Source of the DNA: Cellvibrionaceae bacterium
GTDB taxonomy: Bacteria; Pseudomonadota; Gammaproteobacteria; Pseudomonadales; Cellvibrionaceae
NCBI GenBank assembly: GCA_030597965.1
Contig: JAUVQU010000119.1
Location: 1 to 7,081, forward strand
Direction: 5' to 3'
Length of the DNA stretch: 7,081 nt
Made by a program: the position numbers and the translations under genes. The notes below the pieces were generated by a model. The model saw nothing but the letters and a program-made list of their open reading frames with translations. It was not told where the DNA came from and did no database searches. This document shows, piece by piece, positions 1-5,631 of this stretch. Positions within the stretch are counted from its first letter, which is position 1. Each line of letters starts with the position of its first letter.

Positions 1-31
1 GGCGAACGGATGGAGTATTGGCTGATGACAT
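1..31 (-). CDS. 5' end of an unidentified gene running off the left edge
   Basis: On the minus strand an ATG at 31-29 opens a frame reading MSSANTPSVR that stays open to the first base. A strong Shine-Dalgarno (AAGGAGAG) stands immediately upstream, so this is probably a genuine start codon rather than chance. Only ten residues are visible, too few to name a family or predict a function. The gene diverges from the Septu-like operon that starts at 414. Seen: the start codon and ribosome binding site. Inferred: that the frame continues as a real gene. Confidence 0.5.
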   Translation of the reverse strand, partial: MSSANTPSVR

Positions 32-35
32 AATG

Positions 36-43
36 CTCTCCTT
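36..43 (-). promoter_or_regulatory. Strong ribosome binding site for the left-edge minus-strand gene
   Basis: The minus strand reads AAGGAGAG, then four bases, then ATG. The AGGAG core is placed at normal spacing, and this site is what decides the start of the partial gene at 1-31. Confidence 0.5.
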
Positions 44-333
44 ATCAATACGCCCAGCGTAAAACCTCAACTGACGGATGAGGAGCGAATAATTTGCCCC
101 GGTTCATTGAAGGAAATGAATAGAAACCGCTTAGTCACCGAACCAATTGGTCGAGCCTGTGCCCACACGCGCTCCTCACGTTTTCCAATCACGATACCCT
201 CTCGCGCGTTGAACGAACGTGTTCATGGTGTTGTGGTTATTCCAAGCCTCAGGACGTGCCTATCGCTATATTTATTTACCACCCTTGCCACATCGCTTCT
301 GGGTTATCCATACTCAGTTTTTTTAGGACCTAC
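44..333. other. Intergenic region without a supported gene
   Basis: I see no convincing coding sequence here. A TTG-initiated frame of 81 codons at 107-352 lacks a ribosome binding site and any recognisable motif. The stretch holds small palindromes: ACCAATTGGT at 142-151, and TGAAC/GTTCA arms at 210-214 and 221-225. Either could be a regulator site for the divergent genes, but neither is strong. Its base composition is more balanced than that of the AT-rich operon that follows. Confidence 0.5.
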
Positions 334-363
334 TAGACATTCAAACAAATAGCGTTGTATATA
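334..363 (+). promoter_or_regulatory. Possible sigma-70 promoter of the ATPase-HNH operon
   Basis: TAGACA (334-339) differs from the -35 consensus at one base. TATATA (358-363) is a fair -10 after an 18-bp spacer. Transcription would begin near 370, giving a leader of about 45 bases before the ATG at 414. AAGTGG at 402-407 can serve as the ribosome binding site. The area is AT-rich, so chance matches are likely. Confidence 0.4.
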
Positions 364-413
364 TGTATTTTACAGCATGATTTTCAGACTGTTCAGTTTC
401 TAAGTGGATAGGT

Positions 414-1793
414 ATGCAAAAATTTCAATTAAAAAATGTCTTCTACGAGAACAACCTCGTACCACTAAGCCAAGAGTGTGAATACATAGATAATATTTTC
501 ACTTTTATTGTAGGAGAAAACTCTGTAGGAAAGAGCCGCTTATTAAGGCAAGTGGTTAGTAGCTTTTTATTCGACAAAGAAGACCGATATGAGTACATAA
601 AAACAGAGAGTAACAGCGATGATAGTCCGTCCAGCATAGTGGCCGTATCTACAGGTAGAAGAGATAAATTCCCAAAATCTACAGGTAGGAGGGAATTTGA
701 AAGCAGGATGGTGGATTATGTGTATGTAGGTAATGAAATTAGCTCTAGCGATTATCAATCAATTGGTAAAGGCTGTCTTAGTATAGCAAAAAGATCTCGC
801 TTTGGAGAGATCAACAAAGAAGGTGTCTTGAAAATATTTAACTACCTCGGTTTTTTACCAATGGTAACAATTACCTTAAGAATCCCTAGAGCATTAAAAA
901 GAGAAATAAATCTAAAAGAGAGTCATTCCATTGAACAAAAACTCAAAAAAACTATACAGCAGTCACTCCTAGAAGATCTATCTAACGACCGTGAAACAAA
1001 TGAATTTGAGGGCATAATAAAATACGCAAAAACAACCAGCGCCGATAATAAAAACCTGGATCGAAATAATATCATTAAAAGCTATACTATATTAAGAAAC
1101 AAATTCAAATCTTTATCATCATTCTCAATAGATTACAATTTTGAAACGGAAGAAAATTGGTTTGACGGAGAGTTAATTGATGCTGTTTTTTGTTTAGTGG
1201 ATGTTGGCTTACTATCTATAAGCGATGTTCTTTTTAGAAGAGAAACCACCAAAGATAGATTTAGGTTCTCTCAGGCCAGCTCTGGGCAACAAAATATTTT
1301 TCTAATGGTTTTTGGAATTGCGGGTGTGATTAAGAATGGTTCAATGATTTGTATTGATGAACCTGAAATAAGCCTGCATCCTCAATGGCAGCTGGAAATA
1401 ATAAGTAACTTAAAAGAACTATTTGATGTTTACACAGGTTGTCATTTCCTAATAGCAACACATTCGCCTCAAGTTGTTTCTGGAGCGCCAAGAAAGAATT
1501 CCTTTGTTTACAATATGAATACTAAAGAGTTCTATGCTGCTGAGGATTACTCAAAGAAATCCTCAGACTATCAACTAGCAGAAATTTTTGATTCTCCAGG
1601 CAATTCAAATGAATATTTAGTCAGATTGCTATTAGTTATGCTGTCTAAAATAAGCAATGACCAAGAACTTAATAGTGGCGAAAAAGAACAGGTAAAAAAT
1701 ATTAGCAATATGATTGAGAAGGGATTGGTAAGTAAAGATGATCCTGTGTCACACCTAACGAAACAATTAACAGTGATGAGTGGTTTGCAATGA
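414..1793 (+). CDS. ptuA: Septu-type defence ATPase (PtuA-like, AAA/ABC-ATPase fold)
   Basis: The 459-residue protein is an ABC/SMC-like ATPase of the kind annotated AAA_15/AAA_21. Motifs in order: Walker A GENSVGKS (34-41); STGRRDKFPK (79-88), resembling the STSPFDKFP motif of this family; DYVYVG (101-106); an ABC-signature-like SSGQQ (289-293); Walker B MICIDEPE (311-318) with D315 and E316, followed by the D-loop-like LHPQWQ; and H-loop IATHSPQVV (347-355) with H350. All ATP-binding elements look intact. Residues about 110-280 are the less conserved insertion between ATPase halves. The stop overlaps the start of the HNH gene (ATGA), which implies coupled translation and a joint complex. 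In known Septu systems the ATPase controls the nuclease during phage infection. The codons are strongly A/T-biased compared with the genes to the right, suggesting recent transfer. A ten-codon tandem duplication lies at residues 79-98. Assignment to Septu rests on motifs and gene order, not on a search. Confidence 0.85.
   Translation: MQKFQLKNVFYENNLVPLSQECEYIDNIFTFIVGENSVGKSRLLRQVVSSFLFDKEDRYEYIKTESNSDDSPSSIVAVSTGRRDKFPKSTGRREFESRMVDYVYVGNEISSSDYQSIGKGCLSIAKRSRFGEINKEGVLKIFNYLGFLPMVTITLRIPRALKREINLKESHSIEQKLKKTIQQSLLEDLSNDRETNEFEGIIKYAKTTSADNKNLDRNNIIKSYTILRNKFKSLSSFSIDYNFETEENWFDGELIDAVFCLVDVGLLSISDVLFRRETTKDRFRFSQASSGQQNIFLMVFGIAGVIKNGSMICIDEPEISLHPQWQLEIISNLKELFDVYTGCHFLIATHSPQVVSGAPRKNSFVYNMNTKEFYAAEDYSKKSSDYQLAEIFDSPGNSNEYLVRLLLVMLSKISNDQELNSGEKEQVKNISNMIEKGLVSKDDPVSHLTKQLTVMSGLQ
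648..707 (+). repeat. In-frame tandem repeat of 30 nt inside the ATPase gene
   Basis: Two adjacent ten-codon units encode STGRRDKFPK and STGRREFESR. The 12-mer ATCTACAGGTAG occurs exactly at 647-658 and 677-688, and the rest of the second unit has diverged. The frame is kept. It affects the region just after Walker A, where relatives carry a single conserved Ser-Thr...DKFP motif. An old duplication is the simplest explanation. Confidence 0.6.
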
Positions 1794-2422
1794 GATTTTT
1801 CAATTTCTCTCCGGACGAAGAAAATTTAACATTATCTTATGATGGCAAGGATTATCATGTGTGGGGAAGTAAAAATGGAGCAATGTTGGGAATAAGGAAA
1901 AAGGTCAGAGCACATTTATTTGAAAAGCAAAAATACAAATGCGCTTATTGTCAGATGGAAAAAAAAGAAACACATGGGCTCGTGTGGGATATCGACCATA
2001 TTTTACCAAAATCAGTATATCCTCAATTTATTTTTGAACCAGAAAACCTAGCTTTATCATGTAAAGACTGTAATATCGCGAAGGGTGAGCAAGAAGTTCT
2101 TTTTACACCTAAAAAGAAGCTAAAACACCTTCCTGATAAAAAAGAACATTATAAAATAATTCATCCTAACTTAGATAACTACAGCGATCACATCGAAATA
2201 AATATAATTAATGGAAAAAAATTATACAGAGTAAAAAACGAGACAAAAGGCAAACAAACTTATATTATGTGCAATCTATTCAGATTCGATTGCCGTTATG
2301 GGGAATGGGATAATTTTAATGATGCACTAGTAGCCAGCGTATCAGAATATCTAGACCGCTTCCCGAAAGATTATACCCTAGAGGATATAAAAAAAGTGCT
2401 TCCTGGATTTAAAACCACATAA
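1790..2422 (+). CDS. ptuB: Septu-type HNH endonuclease (PtuB-like)
   Basis: The 210-residue protein carries a complete zinc-bound HNH nuclease core. It has CAYC (C51, C54); WDIDHILPKS (66-75) with the D69-H70 pair that supplies the general base; EPENLALSC (83-91) with N86; and CKDCNIAKG (91-99), whose C91 and C94 complete the zinc site. A second conserved-looking stretch, IIHPNLDNYSDHIEI (123-137), is typical of HNH proteins paired with ABC-like ATPases. The gene starts within the ATPase stop (ATGA overlap), so the two products are probably made in fixed proportion. In Septu the HNH partner cuts DNA to stop phage, under control of the ATPase. It is soluble, with no signal peptide or membrane segment. 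The family is close to the retron-associated HNH proteins (TIGR02646-like), but no reverse transcriptase lies nearby. Confidence 0.85.
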   Translation: MRFFNFSPDEENLTLSYDGKDYHVWGSKNGAMLGIRKKVRAHLFEKQKYKCAYCQMEKKETHGLVWDIDHILPKSVYPQFIFEPENLALSCKDCNIAKGEQEVLFTPKKKLKHLPDKKEHYKIIHPNLDNYSDHIEINIINGKKLYRVKNETKGKQTYIMCNLFRFDCRYGEWDNFNDALVASVSEYLDRFPKDYTLEDIKKVLPGFKTT

Positions 2423-2434
2423 ATTTATACTTTC

Positions 2435-2507
2435 GCTCATTTAAATATCTAACCCAAGACTGCGGCATGTTTGATTGTTGTTTACAAGCCGCATGCTTAG
2501 AATGAGC
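2435..2507. repeat. Nested inverted repeat after ptuB (possible structured RNA)
   Basis: The outer arms GCTCATT (2435-2441) and AATGAGC (2501-2507) are perfect complements, extended by a T-G pair. The inner arms TGCGGC (2461-2466) and GCCGCA (2488-2493) are also perfect, with a small TTGT/ACAA helix (2475-2478/2484-2487) directly inside. The element begins 12 bases after the ptuB stop. No run of T follows, so it is not a standard intrinsic terminator. It may be a 3' mRNA-stabilising structure, a small RNA, or chance in AT-rich DNA. Confidence 0.4.
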
Positions 2508-2664
2508 ATATAAGTCTTCTGTTTCCCCACAGTTGGTGAATAATTAGGCTTTGAGTCATTGTTTTAGAAAACCATCACTTTCTCAGTCCAGTTCTCACAT
2601 AAGCTATCCACAAGTCGAATCTGATATAGAGTGTCACTTGATCAGAATATGACCTCCATGTTGA
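2508..2664. other. Non-coding spacer between the Septu-like operon and the DUF3800 remnant
   Basis: I see no open frame of note, no tRNA and no convincing promoter. The missing N-terminal half of the DUF3800 gene would be expected here, but stops occur and no motif of that family is readable in this stretch. The deletion or replacement junction therefore lies between about 2500 and 2690. Confidence 0.4.
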
Positions 2665-2940
2665 GCTGAAACTATTCAATCCAGCTGCTTGCTCAAATGT
2701 GATGGTGATAATAAATATCAGCGCGACTTACCGTTTAGCATCCGCATGGCTGCAAAGGCGAGTAACTCAGCAGGTTTACAGTTAGCAGATTTAGTAGCGC
2801 GGCCCATCGGGCGACATGTACTTAATCCAGAGCAGCCGAATCAGGCATTCGATGTATTGAGAAGAAAATTTTACTGCGAAGGCGGACGACAGGCGGTGGG
2901 GAATGGCTACGATCAATGGGGGCTGAAGCACTTCCCTTGA
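2665..2940 (+). pseudogene. C-terminal remnant of a DUF3800 protein gene
   Basis: The open frame after a TGA at 2662-2664 encodes a segment ending in a TGA at 2938-2940. It contains ASNSAGLQLADLVARPIGRH, then PEQPNQAFDVLRRKFYC and YDQWGLKHFP. These are the C-terminal signatures of DUF3800 proteins, which have an RNase-H-like fold and normally span well over 200 residues. Only about 85 residues of homology remain, beginning near LLKCDGDN. The N-terminal half with the first acidic residues of the presumed active site is absent, and the only available start is a TTG without a clear ribosome binding site. DUF3800 genes are frequent in defence islands and beside phage-like elements. I infer a gene broken by the arrival or rearrangement of the neighbouring module, and the fragment is probably not functional. 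Confidence 0.75.
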
Positions 2941-2962
2941 TTTTTGTATCGTCCAGATAGCG

Positions 2963-2991
2963 AAAAACCTCGATGAAACTCACCGAGGTTT
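2963..2991 (-). terminator. Terminator-like hairpin, best read on the minus strand
   Basis: AAACCTCG (2965-2972) and CGAGGTTT (2984-2991) form an 8-bp perfect stem with an 11-base loop. On the minus strand the stem runs into TTTTT, as an intrinsic terminator should. On the plus strand only TTTA follows. It could end transcripts from the XRE-ImmA operon about 200 bases after that gene's stop, and perhaps weakly those from the left. Confidence 0.5.
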
Positions 2992-3071
2992 AGACGCCGA
3001 CCGGGCTCTCCCAGTCCACTTATTATGTATTTTGGATACTCCATACACTAAAGTCAATTTTTACCGTTATT

Positions 3072-3087
3072 ACTCAATATTCTGAAT
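3072..3087. repeat. 16-bp direct repeat, left copy
   Basis: ACTCAATATTCTGAAT is identical to the sequence at 6958-6973 and in the same orientation. The two copies bracket the minus-strand regulator operon and hipBA. Flanking bases differ, so the match is exactly 16 bp. It may be an attachment-site core or other recombination footprint. Confidence 0.55.
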
Positions 3088-3110
3088 TTGATTCTGCACG
3101 CGTTCGATTA

Positions 3111-3146
3111 GCTCTATAACAACAGCCTAACTTCATCCGATAGAGC
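3111..3146. repeat. Short inverted repeat in the spacer 3' of the XRE-ImmA gene
   Basis: GCTCTAT (3111-3117) and ATAGAGC (3140-3146) are perfect 7-bp complementary arms with a 22-base loop. They lie between the left 16-bp repeat and the stop of the minus-strand operon. A direct repeat GCCATAG at 3145-3151 and 3163-3169 is nearby. Nothing shows a function, and no T-run makes it a terminator. Confidence 0.3.
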
Positions 3147-3187
3147 CATAGCGGCAAAATTGCGCCATAGATTACAAACACCTATCT

Positions 3188-4399
3188 CTATTTTTGGAAC
3201 GGCAAAACCTCTGCCCGCCGAGATCGATCAGTCCTTGCAGTATCACGCTTAAGCTTAAGAGGCACCACGTTATCCCCAGCATCAGGCTGAATACTTAGGT
3301 AACCTGGGCGTAAATTACACAGCATCTCAATCGTCTCTGGCGGCAGGCCAATCTGGTGAACCAGTTCAGTGCGTTCAAAGATGCCGTTATCTACCAGAAG
3401 GTGAGCGCCGCGCATCATCAGCTTGGGTTGCTCGAAAGCCAACGCATCATCGCCTGGCTCGCCTTTCGTCCATTTACGCGCCGAACGCCCTTTCCACAGC
3501 CTTAGTTCTAGCTGTTCAGTCAGCAGCGATAAATCACGGCAGCGAACGATCATCGACGCCACCGAGACTTTCCAGCGTGACTTGAGCGAAAGTAGGTTAT
3601 CCAGCGTTGGCCATACGACCTCTTGCGCAAAGCTCTCGGGCGGCATTAAAAAAGCGCTGGCAAAACGGTGTGCCTGCCCTTCTAACAGGTCATACAACTC
3701 TTTTTTAGCGTATTGCGCAGCCGGTATTTTGGAGTGCAGCACTACGTGCCCTAGTTCATGCGCGGCATCAAAGCGGTTACGAATGGCATTGGCTTTGTCT
3801 TCAGCGATCAACACGTAAGGTCGGCCATCTAAAACGGAGACATGGGAAACACCGTCCATTTTGACGTGCCCCAGGGTAGCGCGAGTGCAGATAATTCCCG
3901 CATTTTCCATTACTTGAATCACGTTTGGGATAGGAGCAGAACCTAGCTTCCAAGCCTCACGACACTCTCTGGCAATGTCTTCTATTTCTTCATCGCTAAT
4001 CAATCGGCAGTCGTCGGCCTCCAGCATCGGCACATTGACTTCTGGCCAATCCATCGCCTCCTGAAAGAAGTCGGAGATTTCTTGTAGCCACGCTAAATAG
4101 AGCTGTGATCTTTCACGCGCCTGTTTATGAGCAGAGGCTTGAGAACGGAAAAAATAAGGTCGTTGGCTTTCCTGAATAACCGGTGGAACTGGTTTTAAAA
4201 ACCACATACGAGAAACGTTAAACACGTGGCAAAGGCGATCAAACGACTCAGCCTCTGGTAGCTGGGAGCCTTTTTCCCAGGCCGACACCGTGCTGGAAGA
4301 GCGCCCTAACTGCTCTCCCAGCTCCGCGAGGGTCAGATTTTGGGCCATGCGCAGTTGGTTCAACCGCTGGCCTTGAAAGCCATCCACCCCTGTTCTCAT
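3188..4399 (-). CDS. XRE-family HTH regulator fused to ImmA/IrrE metallopeptidase
   Basis: Residues about 11-65 (numbered from the ATG at 4399) form a Cro/C1-type HTH with LTLAELGEQLGRSSSTVSAW. The middle is a peptidase M78 (ImmA/IrrE, COG2856) domain with the zinc motif HELGH (H214, E215, H218). The probable third ligand is E241 in EGQAHRFASAFLMP. A C-terminal extension of about 140 residues follows, ending in a basic tail. In this family the protease cleaves a repressor or the protein itself after a stress signal, while the HTH binds DNA. A GTG at 4420 would add seven residues and overlap the upstream gene by 20 bases. I prefer the ATG at 4399, which lies one base past the upstream stop and is preceded by AAGGTGG. 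The gene is the second of a two-gene operon, and the likely operator is the GGTTAACC array at 5124-5165. The target of the protease is unknown. Confidence 0.85.
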   Translation of the reverse strand: MRTGVDGFQGQRLNQLRMAQNLTLAELGEQLGRSSSTVSAWEKGSQLPEAESFDRLCHVFNVSRMWFLKPVPPVIQESQRPYFFRSQASAHKQARERSQLYLAWLQEISDFFQEAMDWPEVNVPMLEADDCRLISDEEIEDIARECREAWKLGSAPIPNVIQVMENAGIICTRATLGHVKMDGVSHVSVLDGRPYVLIAEDKANAIRNRFDAAHELGHVVLHSKIPAAQYAKKELYDLLEGQAHRFASAFLMPPESFAQEVVWPTLDNLLSLKSRWKVSVASMIVRCRDLSLLTEQLELRLWKGRSARKWTKGEPGDDALAFEQPKLMMRGAHLLVDNGIFERTELVHQIGLPPETIEMLCNLRPGYLSIQPDAGDNVVPLKLKRDTARTDRSRRAEVLPFQK

Positions 4400-4400
4400 G

Positions 4401-5099
4401 TCACTCGTTTCCACCTTCACGTTGATTCAGACTCTCGGCGCGACGCATCCTATCACGCAGGGTCGGATAGGCAATATCTTCTACCTCCTCGCCTGCTTCA
4501 CTGTAGTACTGCCACAGCTGGCCTATATCCATATACAAATGAAACCCTGCACTAGGATCACTGTAGGGCACCGCTAGAGTCACACAGATTGGGCTACTGT
4601 GATCAGTTTCTGACCACTTTGTTGTGTGAGGCAGCAATAACGCATGAAGATTCTCTTGGCTAGGCCCTAAAGGTGAGGCGGATGCCTTAAAAAGATCAGG
4701 ATGTTGTTTCTCCAGCCGTTCATTTTCCCTCCTAAGATCGCGCCGGAATTTAGCATCTCGAATAGGAGGTGTCCTACCCATCGTAATAACGCTGGTAGTG
4801 ATTTGCATGGTACCTGCACGAATAAGTGCGTAATAGCCGCCCGCAGGCTTAGTCGCTTGGTTACTCGCTTCAAATTTTTCATCTTTTGGCAGGCTTAGCA
4901 GAGCTTCCTGCACCGTGAAATGATGGGACTGCGGCCCTGGCCCTGCCAGCGGCACGTGCTTATACGTCTCTTTGAGATGGCTATCACTCTTCTGAAAAGC
5001 CGCTTCGATGCTTTCGAGCATTTGCTGTAAGCGATGGCGAGGTAATTCCTGGCAAATATAGCGGCACAGCTCTTCTTTATTCAGTTCGGCTTGATTCAC
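4401..5099 (-). CDS. Unrecognised protein co-transcribed with the XRE-ImmA gene
   Basis: I do not recognise this 232-residue protein. It begins with GTG at 5099, supported by AGGAG (rc of 5106-5110) six bases upstream and a promoter at 5138-5166. The N-terminal 45 residues look helical and charged. A middle stretch, AGGYYALIRAGTMQITTSVI (86-105), looks like beta strands. A basic, charged segment (113-134, RDAKFRRDLRRENERLEKQH) may be a helix or coiled coil, and a C-terminal part contains LYMDIGQLWQYYSEAGEE. No signal peptide or membrane segment is visible. Its stop precedes the XRE-ImmA start by one base, so the two are surely co-translated. By position it could be the partner, substrate or effector of the ImmA protease, as in many phage-like HTH-ImmA pairs. 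This role is inference from gene order only. Confidence 0.75.
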   Translation of the reverse strand: MNQAELNKEELCRYICQELPRHRLQQMLESIEAAFQKSDSHLKETYKHVPLAGPGPQSHHFTVQEALLSLPKDEKFEASNQATKPAGGYYALIRAGTMQITTSVITMGRTPPIRDAKFRRDLRRENERLEKQHPDLFKASASPLGPSQENLHALLLPHTTKWSETDHSSPICVTLAVPYSDPSAGFHLYMDIGQLWQYYSEAGEEVEDIAYPTLRDRMRRAESLNQREGGNE

Positions 5100-5123
5100 G
5101 AGCGACTCCTGGGCAGGAAAGCG

Positions 5124-5165
5124 ATCCGGTTAACCGGATTATAGGTCTAAAATTTCCTGTTAACC
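5124..5165. promoter_or_regulatory. GGTTAACC operator pair for the minus-strand operon
   Basis: ATCCGGTTAACCGGAT (5124-5139) is a perfect 16-bp palindrome. A second, partial copy TGTTAACC lies at 5158-5165. The centres are 30 bp apart, about three helical turns. The first overlaps the -10 box and presumed start site, the second overlaps the -35. Binding of the XRE-ImmA protein here would repress its own operon. The binding protein is inferred. Confidence 0.65.
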
Positions 5166-5166
5166 A
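5138..5166 (-). promoter_or_regulatory. Sigma-70 promoter of the unknown gene plus XRE-ImmA operon
   Basis: On the minus strand TATAAT (5143-5138) is a perfect -10. At 17 bp upstream TGGTTA (5166-5161) is a weak -35. The start would fall near 5131, leaving a leader of about 30 bases before the GTG at 5099. A weak -35 embedded in operator sequence fits a regulated promoter. Confidence 0.6.
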
Positions 5167-5230
5167 TGTTCATTTCGCTATCAGCAATCATAATATCCAT
5201 TCCAGCTTGGCCAAAATGTCATCGTATAAA

Positions 5231-5282
5231 TTGCTTTTTAAAAAAATAGCAACTAATGTGTTGCTATAGACTAAAAAGCAAC
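5231..5282. promoter_or_regulatory. Operator array upstream of hipB
   Basis: ATAGCAAC (5246-5253) and GTTGCTAT (5260-5267) form a perfect inverted repeat with a 6-base spacer. Further half-sites lie on each side: TTGCT at 5231-5235 and AGCAA at 5277-5281. Same-orientation half-sites are 29-30 bp apart. A possible promoter, TTGCTT (5231-5236), 17 bp, TAATGT (5254-5259), falls inside the array. This matches the usual autorepression of hipBA by HipB dimers on several palindromes, although the half-site differs from the E. coli TATCC. Confidence 0.6.
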
Positions 5283-5300
5283 TTATTTGACGACTTCACT

Positions 5301-5612
5301 ATGCTGCTACTGGATCAGATCAAAACGCGCCGTGTTGAGCTGGGTTTCAAGCAGAGTGACATGCAGATGCGGGTGGGTATGTCGCGCCAGCAGTATCAGC
5401 GGCTTGAAGCCAGTGGTAACCCGCGCCTCAGCACGTTAGAGCTGGTGGCTAAAGGGCTGAATAGCGAGATTATGCTGATCCCCCGTGAGAAGCGCGACGC
5501 CGTGTTGGCTCTACTCGCGAGCCATACGGCAGACGCAGCGGCTCCCAGTGAGGAAGATACCAGCGATAGCGTCATCGATAATCCTTGGAAAGGCTTATTA
5601 GGGGATGATTAA
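5301..5612 (+). CDS. hipB: HipB-like antitoxin, HTH repressor
   Basis: From the ATG at 5301 the protein has 103 residues. Residues about 5-58 form a Cro/C1-type HTH (IKTRRVELGFKQSDMQMRVG, then SRQQYQRLEASGNPRLSTLE) ending with LNSEIMLIPRE, the strand that often closes the HipB dimer. The acidic tail (SEEDTSDS) leads to NPWKGLLGDD. It should bind and neutralise HipA and repress the operon at the array before it. An upstream ATG at 5256 would add 15 residues, but it lies inside the operator palindrome and its N-terminus MCCYRLKS is not HTH-like, so I chose 5301. That start has no clear Shine-Dalgarno, which is odd for an antitoxin that must be made in excess. hipA follows after 19 bases. Confidence 0.85.
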   Translation: MLLLDQIKTRRVELGFKQSDMQMRVGMSRQQYQRLEASGNPRLSTLELVAKGLNSEIMLIPREKRDAVLALLASHTADAAAPSEEDTSDSVIDNPWKGLLGDD

Positions 5613-5631
5613 CCGTTTAAAGGCGGGCTAA

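Noticed and set aside
107..352. 81-codon open frame on the plus strand before the ATPase gene
   Set aside because: It starts with TTG, has no ribosome binding site, shows no recognisable domain, and its composition is unlike a protein of this region.
2603..2613. DnaA-box-like TATCCACA hinting at a replication origin
   Set aside because: A single partial match with no cluster, no iterons and no rep gene is not evidence of an origin.
414..2664. Retron-associated form of the ATPase-HNH pair
   Set aside because: No reverse transcriptase motif occurs in any frame, and the flanks lack a clear msr-msd layout. The nested repeat at 2435-2507 alone is not enough.
2992..3187. tRNA gene or tRNA fragment near the left 16-bp repeat as an integration target
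   Set aside because: No cloverleaf, GGTTCGA-type T-arm or CCA end can be read on either strand.
3423..3818. 131-codon plus-strand open frame
   Set aside because: It lies antisense within the XRE-ImmA gene, whose HTH and HELGH motifs show which strand is real.
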